Source of the DNA: Kordiimonas marina
GTDB lineage: Bacteria > Pseudomonadota > Alphaproteobacteria > Sphingomonadales > Kordiimonadaceae
Assembly (NCBI RefSeq): GCF_023006325.1
Contig: NZ_JAINDF010000001.1
Location: 488,863 to 552,862, forward strand
Length of the DNA: 64,000 nucleotides
Direction: 5' to 3'
Under the pieces are notes generated by a model that was not told the DNA's origin, ran no database searches, and worked only from the letters and a program-made list of their open reading frames with translations. The position numbers and the translations under genes were made by a program. How positions within the stretch are numbered: position 1 is the first letter of the stretch; each line of letters opens with the position of its first letter. Positions 1-10,092 of the stretch are shown here, piece by piece.

Positions 1-365
1 TGTTCGCAGTCGTAAAGACCGGCGGTAAGCAGTACCGCGTAGCCGAAGGTGACGTTATCAAGGTTGAGAAGCTGGCGGGTGATGCCGGTGCAACCGTTAC
101 CCTCGACGAAGTTCTGATGGTAGGCGACGAAAAAGGCGTGAAAGTGGGCGAGCCGCTCATCGACGGTGCTTCTGTTACCGCCACCGTTCTGGAACAGAAA
201 AAAGACAAGAAGATCATCATCTTCAAGAAAAAACGCCGGCAGAACTATCGCCGGAAAAAAGGTCATCGCCAGGAAATCACGGTTCTCCGTGTGACCGGCA
301 TCGCCGCAGCTGCCAAGAAAAAGGCGCCGGCGAAGAAGAAAACCGAAACAGCAGCGGCTGAATAA
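1..365 (+). CDS. rplU: 50S ribosomal protein L21 (5' end cut by one base)
   Basis: Binds 23S rRNA in the large ribosomal subunit. The window opens at the TG of the presumed ATG; the frame from there reads [17 protein letters not shown], the classic L21 N terminus. The middle carries the basic [16 protein letters not shown] stretch that contacts rRNA. The protein is about 121 residues, longer than the roughly 103 of E. coli L21, because of an Ala/Lys-rich C-terminal tail. Such tails are common in alphaproteobacterial L21. It is followed after 28 bases by rpmA, the usual rplU-rpmA pair, preceded by an AGGAGA ribosome site for rpmA. Confidence 0.96.
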   Translation, partial: FAVVKTGGKQYRVAEGDVIKVEKLAGDAGATVTLDEVLMVGDEKGVKVGEPLIDGASVTATVLEQKKDKKIIIFKKKRRQNYRRKKGHRQEITVLRVTGIAAAAKKKAPAKKKTETAAAE

Positions 366-393
366 GCGGCCCTAAAGAAATAGGAGAAACCAA

Positions 394-645
394 ATGGCTC
401 ACAAAAAAGCTGGTGGTAGTTCCCGTAACGGCCGCGATACCGCAGGTCGCCGTCTCGGGGTCAAGAAATTCGGCGGCGAAGCAGTTATCGCCGGCAACAT
501 CATCGTACGTCAGCGCGGCACCAAATGGTACCCGGGCGACAACGTCGGCATGGGCAAGGATCACACCCTGTTCGCGCTCGTTGAAGGCCAGGTGAAATTC
601 ACCCGCGGCAAAGGCGGCAAGTCCTTCGTTCACGTCGAAGGCTAA
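394..645 (+). CDS. rpmA: 50S ribosomal protein L27
   Basis: Large-subunit protein whose flexible N terminus reaches the peptidyl-transferase centre. The 83-residue product begins [15 protein letters not shown] and contains the [20 protein letters not shown] signature, both diagnostic for L27. There is no N-terminal propeptide of the Firmicutes type. The start is supported by TAGGAGAAACCAA upstream. It is co-transcribed with rplU, and a hairpin with a T-run about 40 bases after the stop probably ends the operon. Confidence 0.97.
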   Translation: MAHKKAGGSSRNGRDTAGRRLGVKKFGGEAVIAGNIIVRQRGTKWYPGDNVGMGKDHTLFALVEGQVKFTRGKGGKSFVHVEG

Positions 646-684
646 GTCGGCAACCACACCGACAACAAAACGAATTCAGGAAAA

Positions 685-710
685 GGCGAGCCATTGGCTC
701 GTCTTTTTCT
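685..710 (+). terminator. Rho-independent terminator after rplU-rpmA
   Basis: Stem CGAGCC/GGCTCG with a 3-base loop, followed by TCTTTTTCT. It lies 40 bases past the rpmA stop and before the chemoreceptor promoter region. Confidence 0.75.
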
Positions 711-749
711 TTATCTACCAATATCTTGATAAAAGACTCAATAATACAG

Positions 750-764
750 TTAACGGCCTGTTAA
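750..764. promoter_or_regulatory. Perfect CtrA-type box TTAA-N7-TTAA
   Basis: TTAACGGCCTGTTAA has two TTAA half-sites separated by exactly seven bases, the binding consensus of the alphaproteobacterial cell-cycle regulator CtrA. It is also a perfect TTAAC/GTTAA inverted repeat. It sits 125 bases before the start of the chemoreceptor gene in an AT-rich leader. A GANTC site (GACTC, 735-739), the CcrM methylation target, lies 11 bases upstream. Binding is inferred; the pattern is directly visible. Confidence 0.65.
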
Positions 765-888
765 GTCTTAATGACAGTTTTGTTTTCACGCCCTGTTTTA
801 GTGTTAAATTTTTGCAATATTAGCGTGCGACTGTTTGGCCCTGCCCGATTCCTTTAGGAGCCGGGTTTAACTAAGGGTCAAAACCACT

Positions 889-3108
889 ATGCTCGCCAAC
901 GCAACCACCATTGAAAAACTACTGAACCGCTTCGGGATCGGTGCCCGTATTCTTACGCTGGGCTGTATCCCGCTGATCGTCGCCGCGCTCCTTGCCTCCA
1001 CCATGGCCTGGCAGGCGCAGAGCGATTATCTGAAAGCTGAAAAAATCAACACGCTGGCTGCCTACGCGCCCGAGGTCAGCAAACTCATCAACGACCTGCA
1101 AACGGAACGTGCGCTCTCTGCCGAATTCATCGGCTCGGGCGGCGAAGACGACCTCAAGGCCAAAATGCTGGCAGCGCGCACCGCCACGGATGAAGGCATC
1201 AAAACCTTCACCGGCGCGACCAAAGCTTTTGACCTTTCCGCCTACGGCAAGGATTTCACCGCGCGCGTCAAGAAAGCTATGGCCGGCCTGGACGGCCTTG
1301 CCCAAATGCGCGAAACCGCCGGCAAGATGCGTATCGGCGTCTCCGACATGACCGCCTATTACACGGACACGATCACCGGCTTCCTCAGCGTGGTGAAAAC
1401 TATGGCTGGCTTGAGCGACGATGCCCAGGTCGCCCGCGAAATCATGGCTTATATGAGCCTTCTGGAAGCCAAGGAACGCGCAGGCCAGGAACGCACGGCG
1501 GGCACGGGGGCCTATGCTTCCGGACGTTTCGCTCCGCCCGTTTATATCGAATTCATGCAGCTCATTGCCGAGCAGGACACCTACATCGGCTATTTCAAGG
1601 CCTATGCCAGCCCCGAAATGCTGACGGACTATGAGAAGACCGTCAAAGGCGAAGCCGTCGATATGGTGAAAAAGCTGCGCCAGTATGTGGTCCTGCACCA
1701 GGGCGACGTATACGACAGCCCTTACGAATCCGATTACTGGTTCGCCCAGGCCACCAAGCGCATCGAGCTGATGAAACAGGTTGAGGACCGTTCCAACGCC
1801 ACCATCCTCGCGCTGACACGGGAAAAAGCCGCCCATGCCAAGACCCTGTTCTGGCTGTTCCTGGTTGGCTCCCTCATCGGCATCGTGCTTGTGGTCATCA
1901 TGAGCTTCTTCATCTACCGCAGCCTTGAGAACCCGATCCGCACGCTGGAGAAGGTGATGCAAAAGCTCGCGGCAGGCGACTTCAGCGTCCCCGTCCCCTT
2001 TACCGATTATGGCAGCGCCACCGGCCGCATGGCCCGCGCGGTCAACACGTTCAAAGAGAACGGCATGGAACGCCAGCGCCTGGAAGCGGAAGCCCGGGAA
2101 GAACGGGAAGCCAAGCGTGCCCGTGAGGAAGCCACCCGGCTGGAGGAAGCTGAACGCGAAGCACAGGACCGTGCCCGCATGGATGCCGAAGCCCGTGCCC
2201 GTGAAAAGCGCGCCCAGCTTATCGAAAATCTGACCATGGCGTTCGACAATAAGGTTAACCAGGCGCTCACCACGCTCGCCAGCGCAGCCCATCAGATGGA
2301 CGCCACGGCCAAGTCCATGGTCGACCAGGCCGAGGGCAGCGAGGAGGAAAGCAGCGCCGCAGCCGCAGCCACCGAACAGACCAACGACAATGTCCATACG
2401 GTCGCCGCAGCCGCCGAGGAACTGTCCGCTTCCATCGGTGAGATCAGCCGTCAGGTTCAGGAATCGGCCAACTTCGCCCAGGGGGCGGTCGACGAAGCCG
2501 ACAAGGCCTCCGATATTGTCACGACCCTCGCCGAAAACTCCCAGAAGGTCGGCCAGGTGGTGAAGCTCATCAACGATATCGCCGAACAGACCAACCTCCT
2601 GGCCCTCAACGCCACCATCGAGGCCGCACGGGCGGGCGAGGCCGGGCGCGGCTTTGCCGTCGTCGCCCACGAGGTGAAGGAGCTGGCGACCCAAACCGCG
2701 CGCGCCACAAGCGACATCGACGCCCAGATCCGCACCATCCAGGCGGTATCGGACGATGCGGCAAGCGCCGTCGGCACCATCCGCGAGATCATCATCCAGA
2801 TGAACAATATCTCGTCTTCGGTCGCCGCCGCGGTTGAACAGCAAGGCGCCGCCACCGGTGAAATCTCCGAAAACGCCCAGAAGGCCAATGCCGGGACACA
2901 GGAAGTTTCACGACGCGTGTCTGCCGTTCTGAATGTCACCGGGGAATCGCGTGCGGCCGCAGGCCAGGTTCAGGCCTCATCGGAAACGGTCGCGAACCAT
3001 ACCGAGGAACTGCAGAGCGTCGTCCGCACCTTCCTGGATGAGGTCAAACGCGCCCAAGGGGATGAAACCAGCCATATGACACTTGTTTCAGCCAGCGCAG
3101 TCGCCTGA
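889..3108 (+). CDS. Methyl-accepting chemotaxis protein with NIT-like sensor domain
   Basis: Transmembrane chemoreceptor expected to signal to CheA/CheW. Order along the 739 residues: a transmembrane helix at about 22-43, a long periplasmic part with the [18 protein letters not shown] pattern of nitrate/nitrite-sensing (NIT) domains, a second helix at about 317-342, HAMP at about 343-395, a highly charged Arg/Glu/Ala helix at about 396-450, and the MCP signalling hairpin. The tip [20 protein letters not shown] starts near residue 566. No C-terminal NWETF-like CheR/CheB tether is seen. No che genes adjoin it. A CtrA box in the leader suggests cell-cycle-linked expression. The ligand is unknown; nitrate or nitrite is only the family precedent. 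Confidence 0.93.
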   Translation: MLANATTIEKLLNRFGIGARILTLGCIPLIVAALLASTMAWQAQSDYLKAEKINTLAAYAPEVSKLINDLQTERALSAEFIGSGGEDDLKAKMLAARTATDEGIKTFTGATKAFDLSAYGKDFTARVKKAMAGLDGLAQMRETAGKMRIGVSDMTAYYTDTITGFLSVVKTMAGLSDDAQVAREIMAYMSLLEAKERAGQERTAGTGAYASGRFAPPVYIEFMQLIAEQDTYIGYFKAYASPEMLTDYEKTVKGEAVDMVKKLRQYVVLHQGDVYDSPYESDYWFAQATKRIELMKQVEDRSNATILALTREKAAHAKTLFWLFLVGSLIGIVLVVIMSFFIYRSLENPIRTLEKVMQKLAAGDFSVPVPFTDYGSATGRMARAVNTFKENGMERQRLEAEAREEREAKRAREEATRLEEAEREAQDRARMDAEARAREKRAQLIENLTMAFDNKVNQALTTLASAAHQMDATAKSMVDQAEGSEEESSAAAAATEQTNDNVHTVAAAAEELSASIGEISRQVQESANFAQGAVDEADKASDIVTTLAENSQKVGQVVKLINDIAEQTNLLALNATIEAARAGEAGRGFAVVAHEVKELATQTARATSDIDAQIRTIQAVSDDAASAVGTIREIIIQMNNISSSVAAAVEQQGAATGEISENAQKANAGTQEVSRRVSAVLNVTGESRAAAGQVQASSETVANHTEELQSVVRTFLDEVKRAQGDETSHMTLVSASAVA

Positions 3109-3143
3109 AACCTGAACACCTCCCCGAACACATCAAAGCATTG

Positions 3144-3179
3144 AAAAAGGCGCCTGCATGACTTGCGGGCGCCTTTCTT
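3144..3179. terminator. Terminator between chemoreceptor gene and obgE
   Basis: AAAGGCGCC pairs with GGCGCCTTT around a 13-base loop that holds further GC pairs, then CTT. It lies 38 bases after the chemoreceptor stop. Confidence 0.7.
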
Positions 3180-3215
3180 GCCACACCTGCCCCCCGAAGA
3201 GACCATTTTCCTTGA

Positions 3216-4325
<1,110 letters not shown>

Positions 4326-4344
4326 GGCGGCGGAGCGCTAAATC

Positions 4345-5478
4345 ATGTCCGCCCACAAAGACCTCCTGGCCCTTCAGAACGCCCGCCGGCTTGTCATCAA
4401 GATCGGCTCGGCACTTCTGGTGGACGGGGAGACAGGGCGGCTCCGTAAAAAATGGCTCGCGGCCATGGCCGAGGATGTCGCCGACCTGATGGCGGCAGGC
4501 ACCCAGGTCGTACTCGTGTCTTCCGGCGCTGTCGCCATGGGCCTTGGCGCCCTGGGTTTTGAAAACCGCCCCAGCCGGCTTGAGGAAGCACAGGCGGCAG
4601 CGGCAGTTGGTCAGATCCGGCTCGCGCAGGCGTATCAGTCGCTCTTCGATGTCCATGACATGGTGATCGCTCAACTTCTCCTGACCATCAGCGACCTTGA
4701 GGACCGCCCGCGCTACCTGAACGCCCGCAACACGGTCGAAGCCCTGCTCGACCGCGGCATCGTGCCGGTCATCAATGAAAACGACACGGTGGCGACAAGC
4801 GAACTGCGCTTTGGCGACAATGACCGTCTGGCCGCGCGCGTGGCCCAGATGGCCGGTGCCGACGCGCTGATTTTGCTGTCGGACATTGACGGCCTTTATG
4901 ACTGCGACCCGCGCCAGAATGCAGACGCCAACCTTATTCCGCTCGTGGAGGACATCACGCCGGAGATCGAGGCTATGGCCGGTCCGACCCACGCGACAAC
5001 CGCAGGCACCGGCGGCATGATCACCAAAATCATGGCGGCCAAGATCGCGCTTGCGGGTGGCTCGTCGATGGTGATCATGAACGGCGGCGCCAACCACCCG
5101 ATGAAGCGTCTGTTCGCGGGTGAGCGCGCCACGCTATTCAAGGCGGGCACCGACGCGCTGACCGTGCGCAAACGCTGGATCCGGGGCATGATGGCGCCCA
5201 AAGGCTTCCTGCGCATCGACGAAGGCGCCGTCTCGGCCCTCAAGCGCGGCGCGAGCCTGCTGCCTGCTGGCGTGGTCGGTACCGACGGCGCGTTCGACCG
5301 CGGTGACCTTGTCGCCTTCGTCGACGCGGAGGGCCATGTGGTCGGTCAGGGGCTGATCTCCTATGGCAGCCATGAGACCGAACGGCTGCAGGGCCATAAA
5401 ATGAGCGAAGCCGAAGCCATTCTGGGCTATGCTGGCCGCTCAGCGCTCGTCCACCGCGACGACCTGGTCCTGCTTTAA
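4345..5478 (+). CDS. proB: Glutamate 5-kinase
   Basis: First step of proline synthesis: phosphorylates L-glutamate to gamma-glutamyl phosphate. The 377-residue product has the amino-acid kinase domain (RLVIKIGSALLVDG near residue 14, VLVSSGAVAMG, INENDTVA, FGDNDRLAARVAQ, TGGMITKIMAAKIA) and a C-terminal PUA domain from about 275 (GAVSALKRGASLLPAGVVG). The length matches two-domain ProB. It precedes proA by 43 bases, consistent with channelling of the labile acyl phosphate to ProA. Confidence 0.96.
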   Translation: MSAHKDLLALQNARRLVIKIGSALLVDGETGRLRKKWLAAMAEDVADLMAAGTQVVLVSSGAVAMGLGALGFENRPSRLEEAQAAAAVGQIRLAQAYQSLFDVHDMVIAQLLLTISDLEDRPRYLNARNTVEALLDRGIVPVINENDTVATSELRFGDNDRLAARVAQMAGADALILLSDIDGLYDCDPRQNADANLIPLVEDITPEIEAMAGPTHATTAGTGGMITKIMAAKIALAGGSSMVIMNGGANHPMKRLFAGERATLFKAGTDALTVRKRWIRGMMAPKGFLRIDEGAVSALKRGASLLPAGVVGTDGAFDRGDLVAFVDAEGHVVGQGLISYGSHETERLQGHKMSEAEAILGYAGRSALVHRDDLVLL

Positions 5479-5521
5479 AGCAAAAATGGCCTGCTTAAAC
5501 GCAAAATGGAAAGGGTGAACA

Positions 5522-6787
5522 ATGGATGACGTGAGGCAAATCGCTTCCCTAATGGCCGACATGGGCGCGCGCGCCCGCGCCGCAGCCAAAGGGCTGGCAC
5601 TTGCCCCAACCGCAGCGAAGGACGCAGCACTCAATAATGCCGCCGGCGCCCTGCGGGCACATACGGATGTCATCCTTGCCGCCAACGAAAAAGACATGGC
5701 CTTCGGCCGCGATAAAGGCCTTTCGGGCGCCATGCTTGACCGGCTAATGCTGGACCGCGCCCGGATCGAAAGCATCGCGAAAAGCCTCGAAGACATCGCG
5801 GCGCTGCCAGACCCTGTCGGCGGTGTCATCGCCGAATGGGACCGGCCGAACGGGCTTCATATCGCCCGTGTGCGCGTCCCCCTCGGCGTGATTGGCGTCA
5901 TCTACGAAAGCCGCCCGAACGTGACCGCGGACGCCGGCGCCCTGTGCCTGAAGGCCGGGAATGCTGTCATCCTGCGCGGCGGCAGTGAAAGCTTCCATTC
6001 TTCCGACGCCATCCACGCCTGTCTTGTGGAAGGCCTTGAAAAAGCCGGGCTGCCCAAAGATGCCGTTCAACTGGTGCCCACACGCGACCGCGCCGCTGTC
6101 GGCGAAATGCTGACCATGAGCGGTGTGATCGATATTATCGTGCCCCGGGGTGGCCGCTCGCTGGTCGAACGGGTGCAGAAGGAAAGCCGGGTACCGGTGT
6201 TCGCGCACCTGGAAGGCATCTGCCATGTCTATATCGACGCGGCCGCTGACCCTAGACAAGCGCTTGAGATCACCGTGAATGCCAAAATGCGCAGAACCGG
6301 CATTTGCGGTTCAGCGGAAACCCTGCTCGTTGACCGGAAGGCCGAAGCTATGCTGCCCGCCATTCTGGATGCGCTCATCGAAAAGGGCTGCGAAATCCGC
6401 GGTGACAAGGATGTTCAGGCCATGGACCCCCGCGTCAAGCCCGCCACCGCCGCAGACTGGGATACTGAATATCTCGACGCCATCCTGTCGGTAAAGATCG
6501 TGGACGGTGTCGGTGGCGCGATCGAGCATATCGCCGCCCATTCATCCGGCCATACCGAAAGCATCGTCACCGAAGACGAAGCCGCCGCGCAAAAATTCCT
6601 GACTGAAGTCGACAGCGCCATCGTGATGCACAATGCCTCCACCCAGTTTGCCGACGGCGGTGAATTCGGCATGGGCGCGGAAATCGGCATCGCCACCGGC
6701 CGCATTCATGCCCGAGGCCCGGTCGGGCTGGAGCAGCTGACCAGCTTCAAATATCAGGTGCGCGGTAGCGGCCAGACAAGGCCGTAA
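5522..6787 (+). CDS. proA: Gamma-glutamyl phosphate reductase
   Basis: Second step of proline synthesis: NADPH-dependent reduction of gamma-glutamyl phosphate to glutamate-5-semialdehyde. The 421-residue aldehyde-dehydrogenase fold shows [16 protein letters not shown] near 120, [22 protein letters not shown] and the catalytic-cysteine region [12 protein letters not shown] near 258-270. The start has AAAGGGTGAACA upstream. It follows proB and is 9 bases from nadD. Confidence 0.96.
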   Translation: MDDVRQIASLMADMGARARAAAKGLALAPTAAKDAALNNAAGALRAHTDVILAANEKDMAFGRDKGLSGAMLDRLMLDRARIESIAKSLEDIAALPDPVGGVIAEWDRPNGLHIARVRVPLGVIGVIYESRPNVTADAGALCLKAGNAVILRGGSESFHSSDAIHACLVEGLEKAGLPKDAVQLVPTRDRAAVGEMLTMSGVIDIIVPRGGRSLVERVQKESRVPVFAHLEGICHVYIDAAADPRQALEITVNAKMRRTGICGSAETLLVDRKAEAMLPAILDALIEKGCEIRGDKDVQAMDPRVKPATAADWDTEYLDAILSVKIVDGVGGAIEHIAAHSSGHTESIVTEDEAAAQKFLTEVDSAIVMHNASTQFADGGEFGMGAEIGIATGRIHARGPVGLEQLTSFKYQVRGSGQTRP

Positions 6788-6796
6788 CCCTCCGCC

Positions 6797-7429
6797 ATGG
6801 ACAGCGCCTTGCACCCCACTCTCCTGAAGGAAGCTGCGCTATGGCGCGGCTGCACCGTCGCGCTTTATGGCGGCAGCTTCAATCCGGGGCATGAAGGCCA
6901 TGTCCATGTAGCGAAGGAAGCCTTGAAACGGCTGGGCGTCGACGCTGTGTGGGTTCTCATAAGCCCAGGTAACCCGCTTAAGCGCGATGAGGCCATGGCC
7001 CCCTATGAGGCGCGCAAAAAAAGCATCCAAACCCTTGTCGGGGGTCACCCGCGCATCCATATCACCGATATCGAACCCCGGCTCGGCACCCTTTATACGG
7101 CCGATACGGTCATGAAGCTTCAGAAGCTGATGCCCAAGACCCGGTTCATCTGGATCATGGGGGCCGACAGCCTCATGAGTTTCGACCGCTGGCGTTGCTG
7201 GCGGGACATTGCGAGAGCGGTTCCCATTGCGGTTTTTGACCGTCCGGGGTATGCTCTGAGTGGGTTTGCAGGTGGCTTTGTACGGCAGTTTTCGCGCTTT
7301 CGGGTGCCCGTACAACAACTTAGCAAAGCCAAAACACCGGCCTGGGCGTTTGTGACCATCCCGCGTCACACAGCGTCGGCCACTGAGATTCGCAGCCAGA
7401 GAGGCAAGAACTGGCCAGCGCAATCGTAG
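6797..7429 (+). CDS. nadD: Nicotinate-nucleotide adenylyltransferase
   Basis: Adenylates nicotinate mononucleotide in NAD synthesis. The 210 residues carry the nucleotidyl-transferase signature GGSFNPGHEGHVHVA at about 25-40, WVLISPGNPLK, IWIMGADSL and the C-terminal signature near SATEIRSQ. The N-terminal extension of about 20 residues and the lack of a strong ribosome site make the exact start slightly uncertain. The neighbours proA (upstream) and rsfS (downstream) are the normal context in this class. Confidence 0.93.
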   Translation: MDSALHPTLLKEAALWRGCTVALYGGSFNPGHEGHVHVAKEALKRLGVDAVWVLISPGNPLKRDEAMAPYEARKKSIQTLVGGHPRIHITDIEPRLGTLYTADTVMKLQKLMPKTRFIWIMGADSLMSFDRWRCWRDIARAVPIAVFDRPGYALSGFAGGFVRQFSRFRVPVQQLSKAKTPAWAFVTIPRHTASATEIRSQRGKNWPAQS

Positions 7430-7443
7430 GAAAGGAGCCTTAC

Positions 7444-7839
7444 TTGCACGCATCATCGGAGACGCATAGCGTCACTGATCCTGTCTCGGCAGTCCCGGCC
7501 GAGGATCTTTTAAAGTCCATCGTCAAAACCCTTGATGACAACAAGGCGGAAGACATCGTTTCCATCAATCTGGCAGGCAAATCGAGCATTGCGGACCATC
7601 TGGTCATCGCAAGCGGCCGTTCGCAGCGGCAGGTTGCGGCGCTCGCCGATTATGTCGTCCGTGGCCTCAAGGCCCTTGGGCACCGTGACCTTTCGGTCGA
7701 AGGGCTCGAGCAGGCGGATTGGGTGTTGATCGATGCCGGCGACATAGTGGTGCATATCTTCCGCCCGGAAGTGCGCAACTACTATAACCTGGACAAAATG
7801 TGGTCGACCGACCTCAATGACCGGGATGTGCTGAACTAA
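7444..7839 (+). CDS. rsfS: Ribosome silencing factor RsfS
   Basis: Binds L14 and blocks subunit joining under nutrient limitation. The 131-residue product has the family pattern: KTLDDNKAEDIVSINLAGKSSIADHLVIASGRSQRQV split across about 30-65, the GLEQADWVLIDAGDIVVHIFRPEVRNYYNLDKMW core, and a C-terminal aspartate. The start is TTG, chosen because AAAGGAG lies six bases upstream; no ATG is available ahead of the conserved core. It sits between nadD and rlmH. Confidence 0.94.
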   Translation: MHASSETHSVTDPVSAVPAEDLLKSIVKTLDDNKAEDIVSINLAGKSSIADHLVIASGRSQRQVAALADYVVRGLKALGHRDLSVEGLEQADWVLIDAGDIVVHIFRPEVRNYYNLDKMWSTDLNDRDVLN

Positions 7840-7921
7840 GCACAAACCGTAAGGGACATGGCACCGGCGGCTAGGACCGGTGCCAATGAGCGGGGCCGCG
7901 CGCCCCGGTAAGGGTGTTCTT

Positions 7922-8383
7922 GTGCAGATTTCCATCATCGCCGTGGGGCGGATGCAGCGCGGGCCGGAGAAGGATCTGCTAGACCTCTACCTGAAGCGCC
8001 TGCCGTGGAAGGCGACCGTCACCGAAATCGACATCAAGAAGCAGGCTGCCAACGCGGCCGAGCGCAAGGCACGCGAAGCCGAAAGGCTGATGGCCGCGAT
8101 CCCGCCAGGGGCCGCCGTCCTGGTGCTTGACGAACACGGCAAGGCCCTCACCTCCCGCATTTTCGCCCAGAAAATCGATGACTGGCAAACCGCCGGGATC
8201 GGCAGCCTCGCCTGTATCATCGGTGGCGCTGACGGCCTGGATGACAGCATCCTCGCCCGTGCGGACCTGAAGCTGGCCTTCGGCACGCTCACCTGGCCGC
8301 ACATGATGGTCCGGGCGATGCTGGCGGAACAGCTTTACCGTGCCTGGTCGATCAGTGCCGGGCACCCCTATCACCGCGATTGA
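7922..8383 (+). CDS. rlmH: 23S rRNA pseudouridine-1915 N3-methyltransferase RlmH
   Basis: SPOUT-class methyltransferase that modifies the 23S rRNA helix-69 pseudouridine on assembled ribosomes. From a GTG at 7922 the protein is 153 residues, close to E. coli RlmH. It begins MQISIIAVGRMQRGPEKDLLDLYLKR. The SAM-knot motifs VLDEHGKALTS, FIIGGADGLDD-like CIIGGADGLDD and LTWPHMMVRAMLAEQLYRAWSI are intact. An upstream in-frame ATG at 7880 would add 14 residues without family support, so GTG is preferred. The HPYHRD C terminus is the conserved catalytic tail. Confidence 0.93.
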   Translation: MQISIIAVGRMQRGPEKDLLDLYLKRLPWKATVTEIDIKKQAANAAERKAREAERLMAAIPPGAAVLVLDEHGKALTSRIFAQKIDDWQTAGIGSLACIIGGADGLDDSILARADLKLAFGTLTWPHMMVRAMLAEQLYRAWSISAGHPYHRD

Positions 8384-8499
8384 TCATAAGGGATTATGGA
8401 ACTGGGATTGAGGCTTGGCGCCTTAAGGCCTATAACGTCCCTTGAACAGGCTATCCCCCGGGGCTGGCCGACACGATAGTAACCTTAGGACCCGCGACC

Positions 8500-10083
8500 A
8501 TGACGACCGCTACCTCGACGCCGAAACCCGTTGTTCTCTGTATTCTTGATGGCTGGGGCTATCGGGATGACACGACCGACAACGCGATCAAGCTGGCGAA
8601 TACTCCGGTCTATAGCCGCCTGTGGGAAACAGCGCCTCGTGCCTGGCTCAAGACCAGCGGCCTGGCCGTCGGCCTGCCGGAAGGGCAGATGGGAAACTCG
8701 GAAGTCGGTCACATGAACCTGGGCGGCGGTCGGGTGGTCATGCAGGACCTGCCGCGCATCGATGATGCCATCAAGTCCGGCGCGCTGAAGAAGAACGCCG
8801 AACTGAAGGCCTTCATCAAGAAACTGAAGGCTTCGGGCGGTACCGCGCACCTGATGGGGCTTCTGTCCCCCGGCGGCGTGCATAGCCACCAGGACCATAT
8901 CGCCGCGCTCGCCCATATTCTGTCGGACGCCGGGGTGCCGGTGCGTATCCATGCATTCCTGGATGGCCGTGACACGCCGCCGCGGTCCGCGCTCCAGTAT
9001 ATCCGGGATTTTGAAGCCGCCCTTGAAGGGGCCGAAACTGTCGCACCTGCAACAGTTGTCGGCCGCTATTGGGCCATGGACCGTGACAAGCGCTGGGACC
9101 GGGTCAAAAAGGCATATGACGCCATGGTGAAGGCCGTTGGCGTCCGCCGCGCGGCTTCCATGACCCACGCTGTCGAGACCGCTTACGAGAATGATGAGAA
9201 TGACGAATTCGTCGCCGCCACCACGATCGGTGACTATGCCGGCATGAAAGACGGCGACGGCATCCTGATGGCCAACTTCCGCGCCGACCGCGCCCGCGAA
9301 ATCCTGACCGCGCTTGTCGATCCCGCCTTCGATGGCTTCGAGCGTGGCACGCCGATCAAGTTTGCCGCCCAAACCGGCATGGTCGAATATTCGAGCGCGC
9401 TCAATGAGCATCTCAAGGTGCTGTTCCCGGCTGAGGAAATCCGCCACAGCTTCGGCGAGGTGCTGGCCGAGCACCATATCAAACAGCTTAGGATCGCCGA
9501 GACCGAGAAATACGCCCACGTCACTTTCTTCTTCAACGGGGGCTCTGAGGCCGTTTACGACGGCGAGGACCGTATCCTCATACCCTCGCCGGACGTCGCC
9601 ACCTATGACCTGCAGCCCGAAATGTCGGCGCCTGAAGTGACCGACAAGCTGGTTGAAGCGATCAAAAGCGGCAAATACGGCGCCATCGTCGTCAACTATG
9701 CCAACCCGGATATGGTTGGCCACACCGGCGTACTCTCGGCCGCGATCAAAGCGGTTGAAACCATCGACACCTGCCTCGGACGCCTGGAAGAAGCGCTCAA
9801 GGACGTGGGCGGCGCCATGCTGGTCACCGCTGACCACGGCAATGTCGAAATGATGATGGACCCGAAGACCGGCCAGCCACACACGGCCCACACCAGCTTC
9901 GACGTCCCCGCCCTGCTGGTCAATGACCGGCACGGCCTCAAGGACGGCAAGCTCGCCGACGTAGCCCCGACCCTTCTGGCGCTGATGCATATCGAGCAGC
10001 CAAAGGAGATGACAGGACACAGCCTGCTCGACGGTATGGCCGAGCAGGTCGGTACCGCTGAAGCGGCACGGGCCAGCGCCTGA
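8500..10083 (+). CDS. gpmI: Cofactor-independent phosphoglycerate mutase
   Basis: Interconverts 3- and 2-phosphoglycerate using two metal ions (usually Mn2+) and a phosphoserine intermediate. The 527 residues start with PKPVVLCILDGWGYRDD (metal Asp) and contain GQMGNSEVGHMNLGGGR, where the serine of GNSE is the nucleophile. They also contain HAFLDGRDTPP, GRYWAMDRDKRWDR, NFRADRAREI, VVNYANPDMVGHTG, VTADHGNVE and PHTAHTSFDVP. Start supported by AGGA nine bases upstream. It follows rlmH by 116 bases and abuts the EnvC-like gene by 9 bases. Confidence 0.96.
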   Translation: MTTATSTPKPVVLCILDGWGYRDDTTDNAIKLANTPVYSRLWETAPRAWLKTSGLAVGLPEGQMGNSEVGHMNLGGGRVVMQDLPRIDDAIKSGALKKNAELKAFIKKLKASGGTAHLMGLLSPGGVHSHQDHIAALAHILSDAGVPVRIHAFLDGRDTPPRSALQYIRDFEAALEGAETVAPATVVGRYWAMDRDKRWDRVKKAYDAMVKAVGVRRAASMTHAVETAYENDENDEFVAATTIGDYAGMKDGDGILMANFRADRAREILTALVDPAFDGFERGTPIKFAAQTGMVEYSSALNEHLKVLFPAEEIRHSFGEVLAEHHIKQLRIAETEKYAHVTFFFNGGSEAVYDGEDRILIPSPDVATYDLQPEMSAPEVTDKLVEAIKSGKYGAIVVNYANPDMVGHTGVLSAAIKAVETIDTCLGRLEEALKDVGGAMLVTADHGNVEMMMDPKTGQPHTAHTSFDVPALLVNDRHGLKDGKLADVAPTLLALMHIEQPKEMTGHSLLDGMAEQVGTAEAARASA

Positions 10084-10092
10084 CAGGACGCC

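Noticed and set aside
919-2844. 641-codon minus-strand frame opposite the chemoreceptor gene
   Set aside because: It lies fully antisense to a gene with intact MCP motifs. Its sequence is an artefact of GC-rich codon structure.
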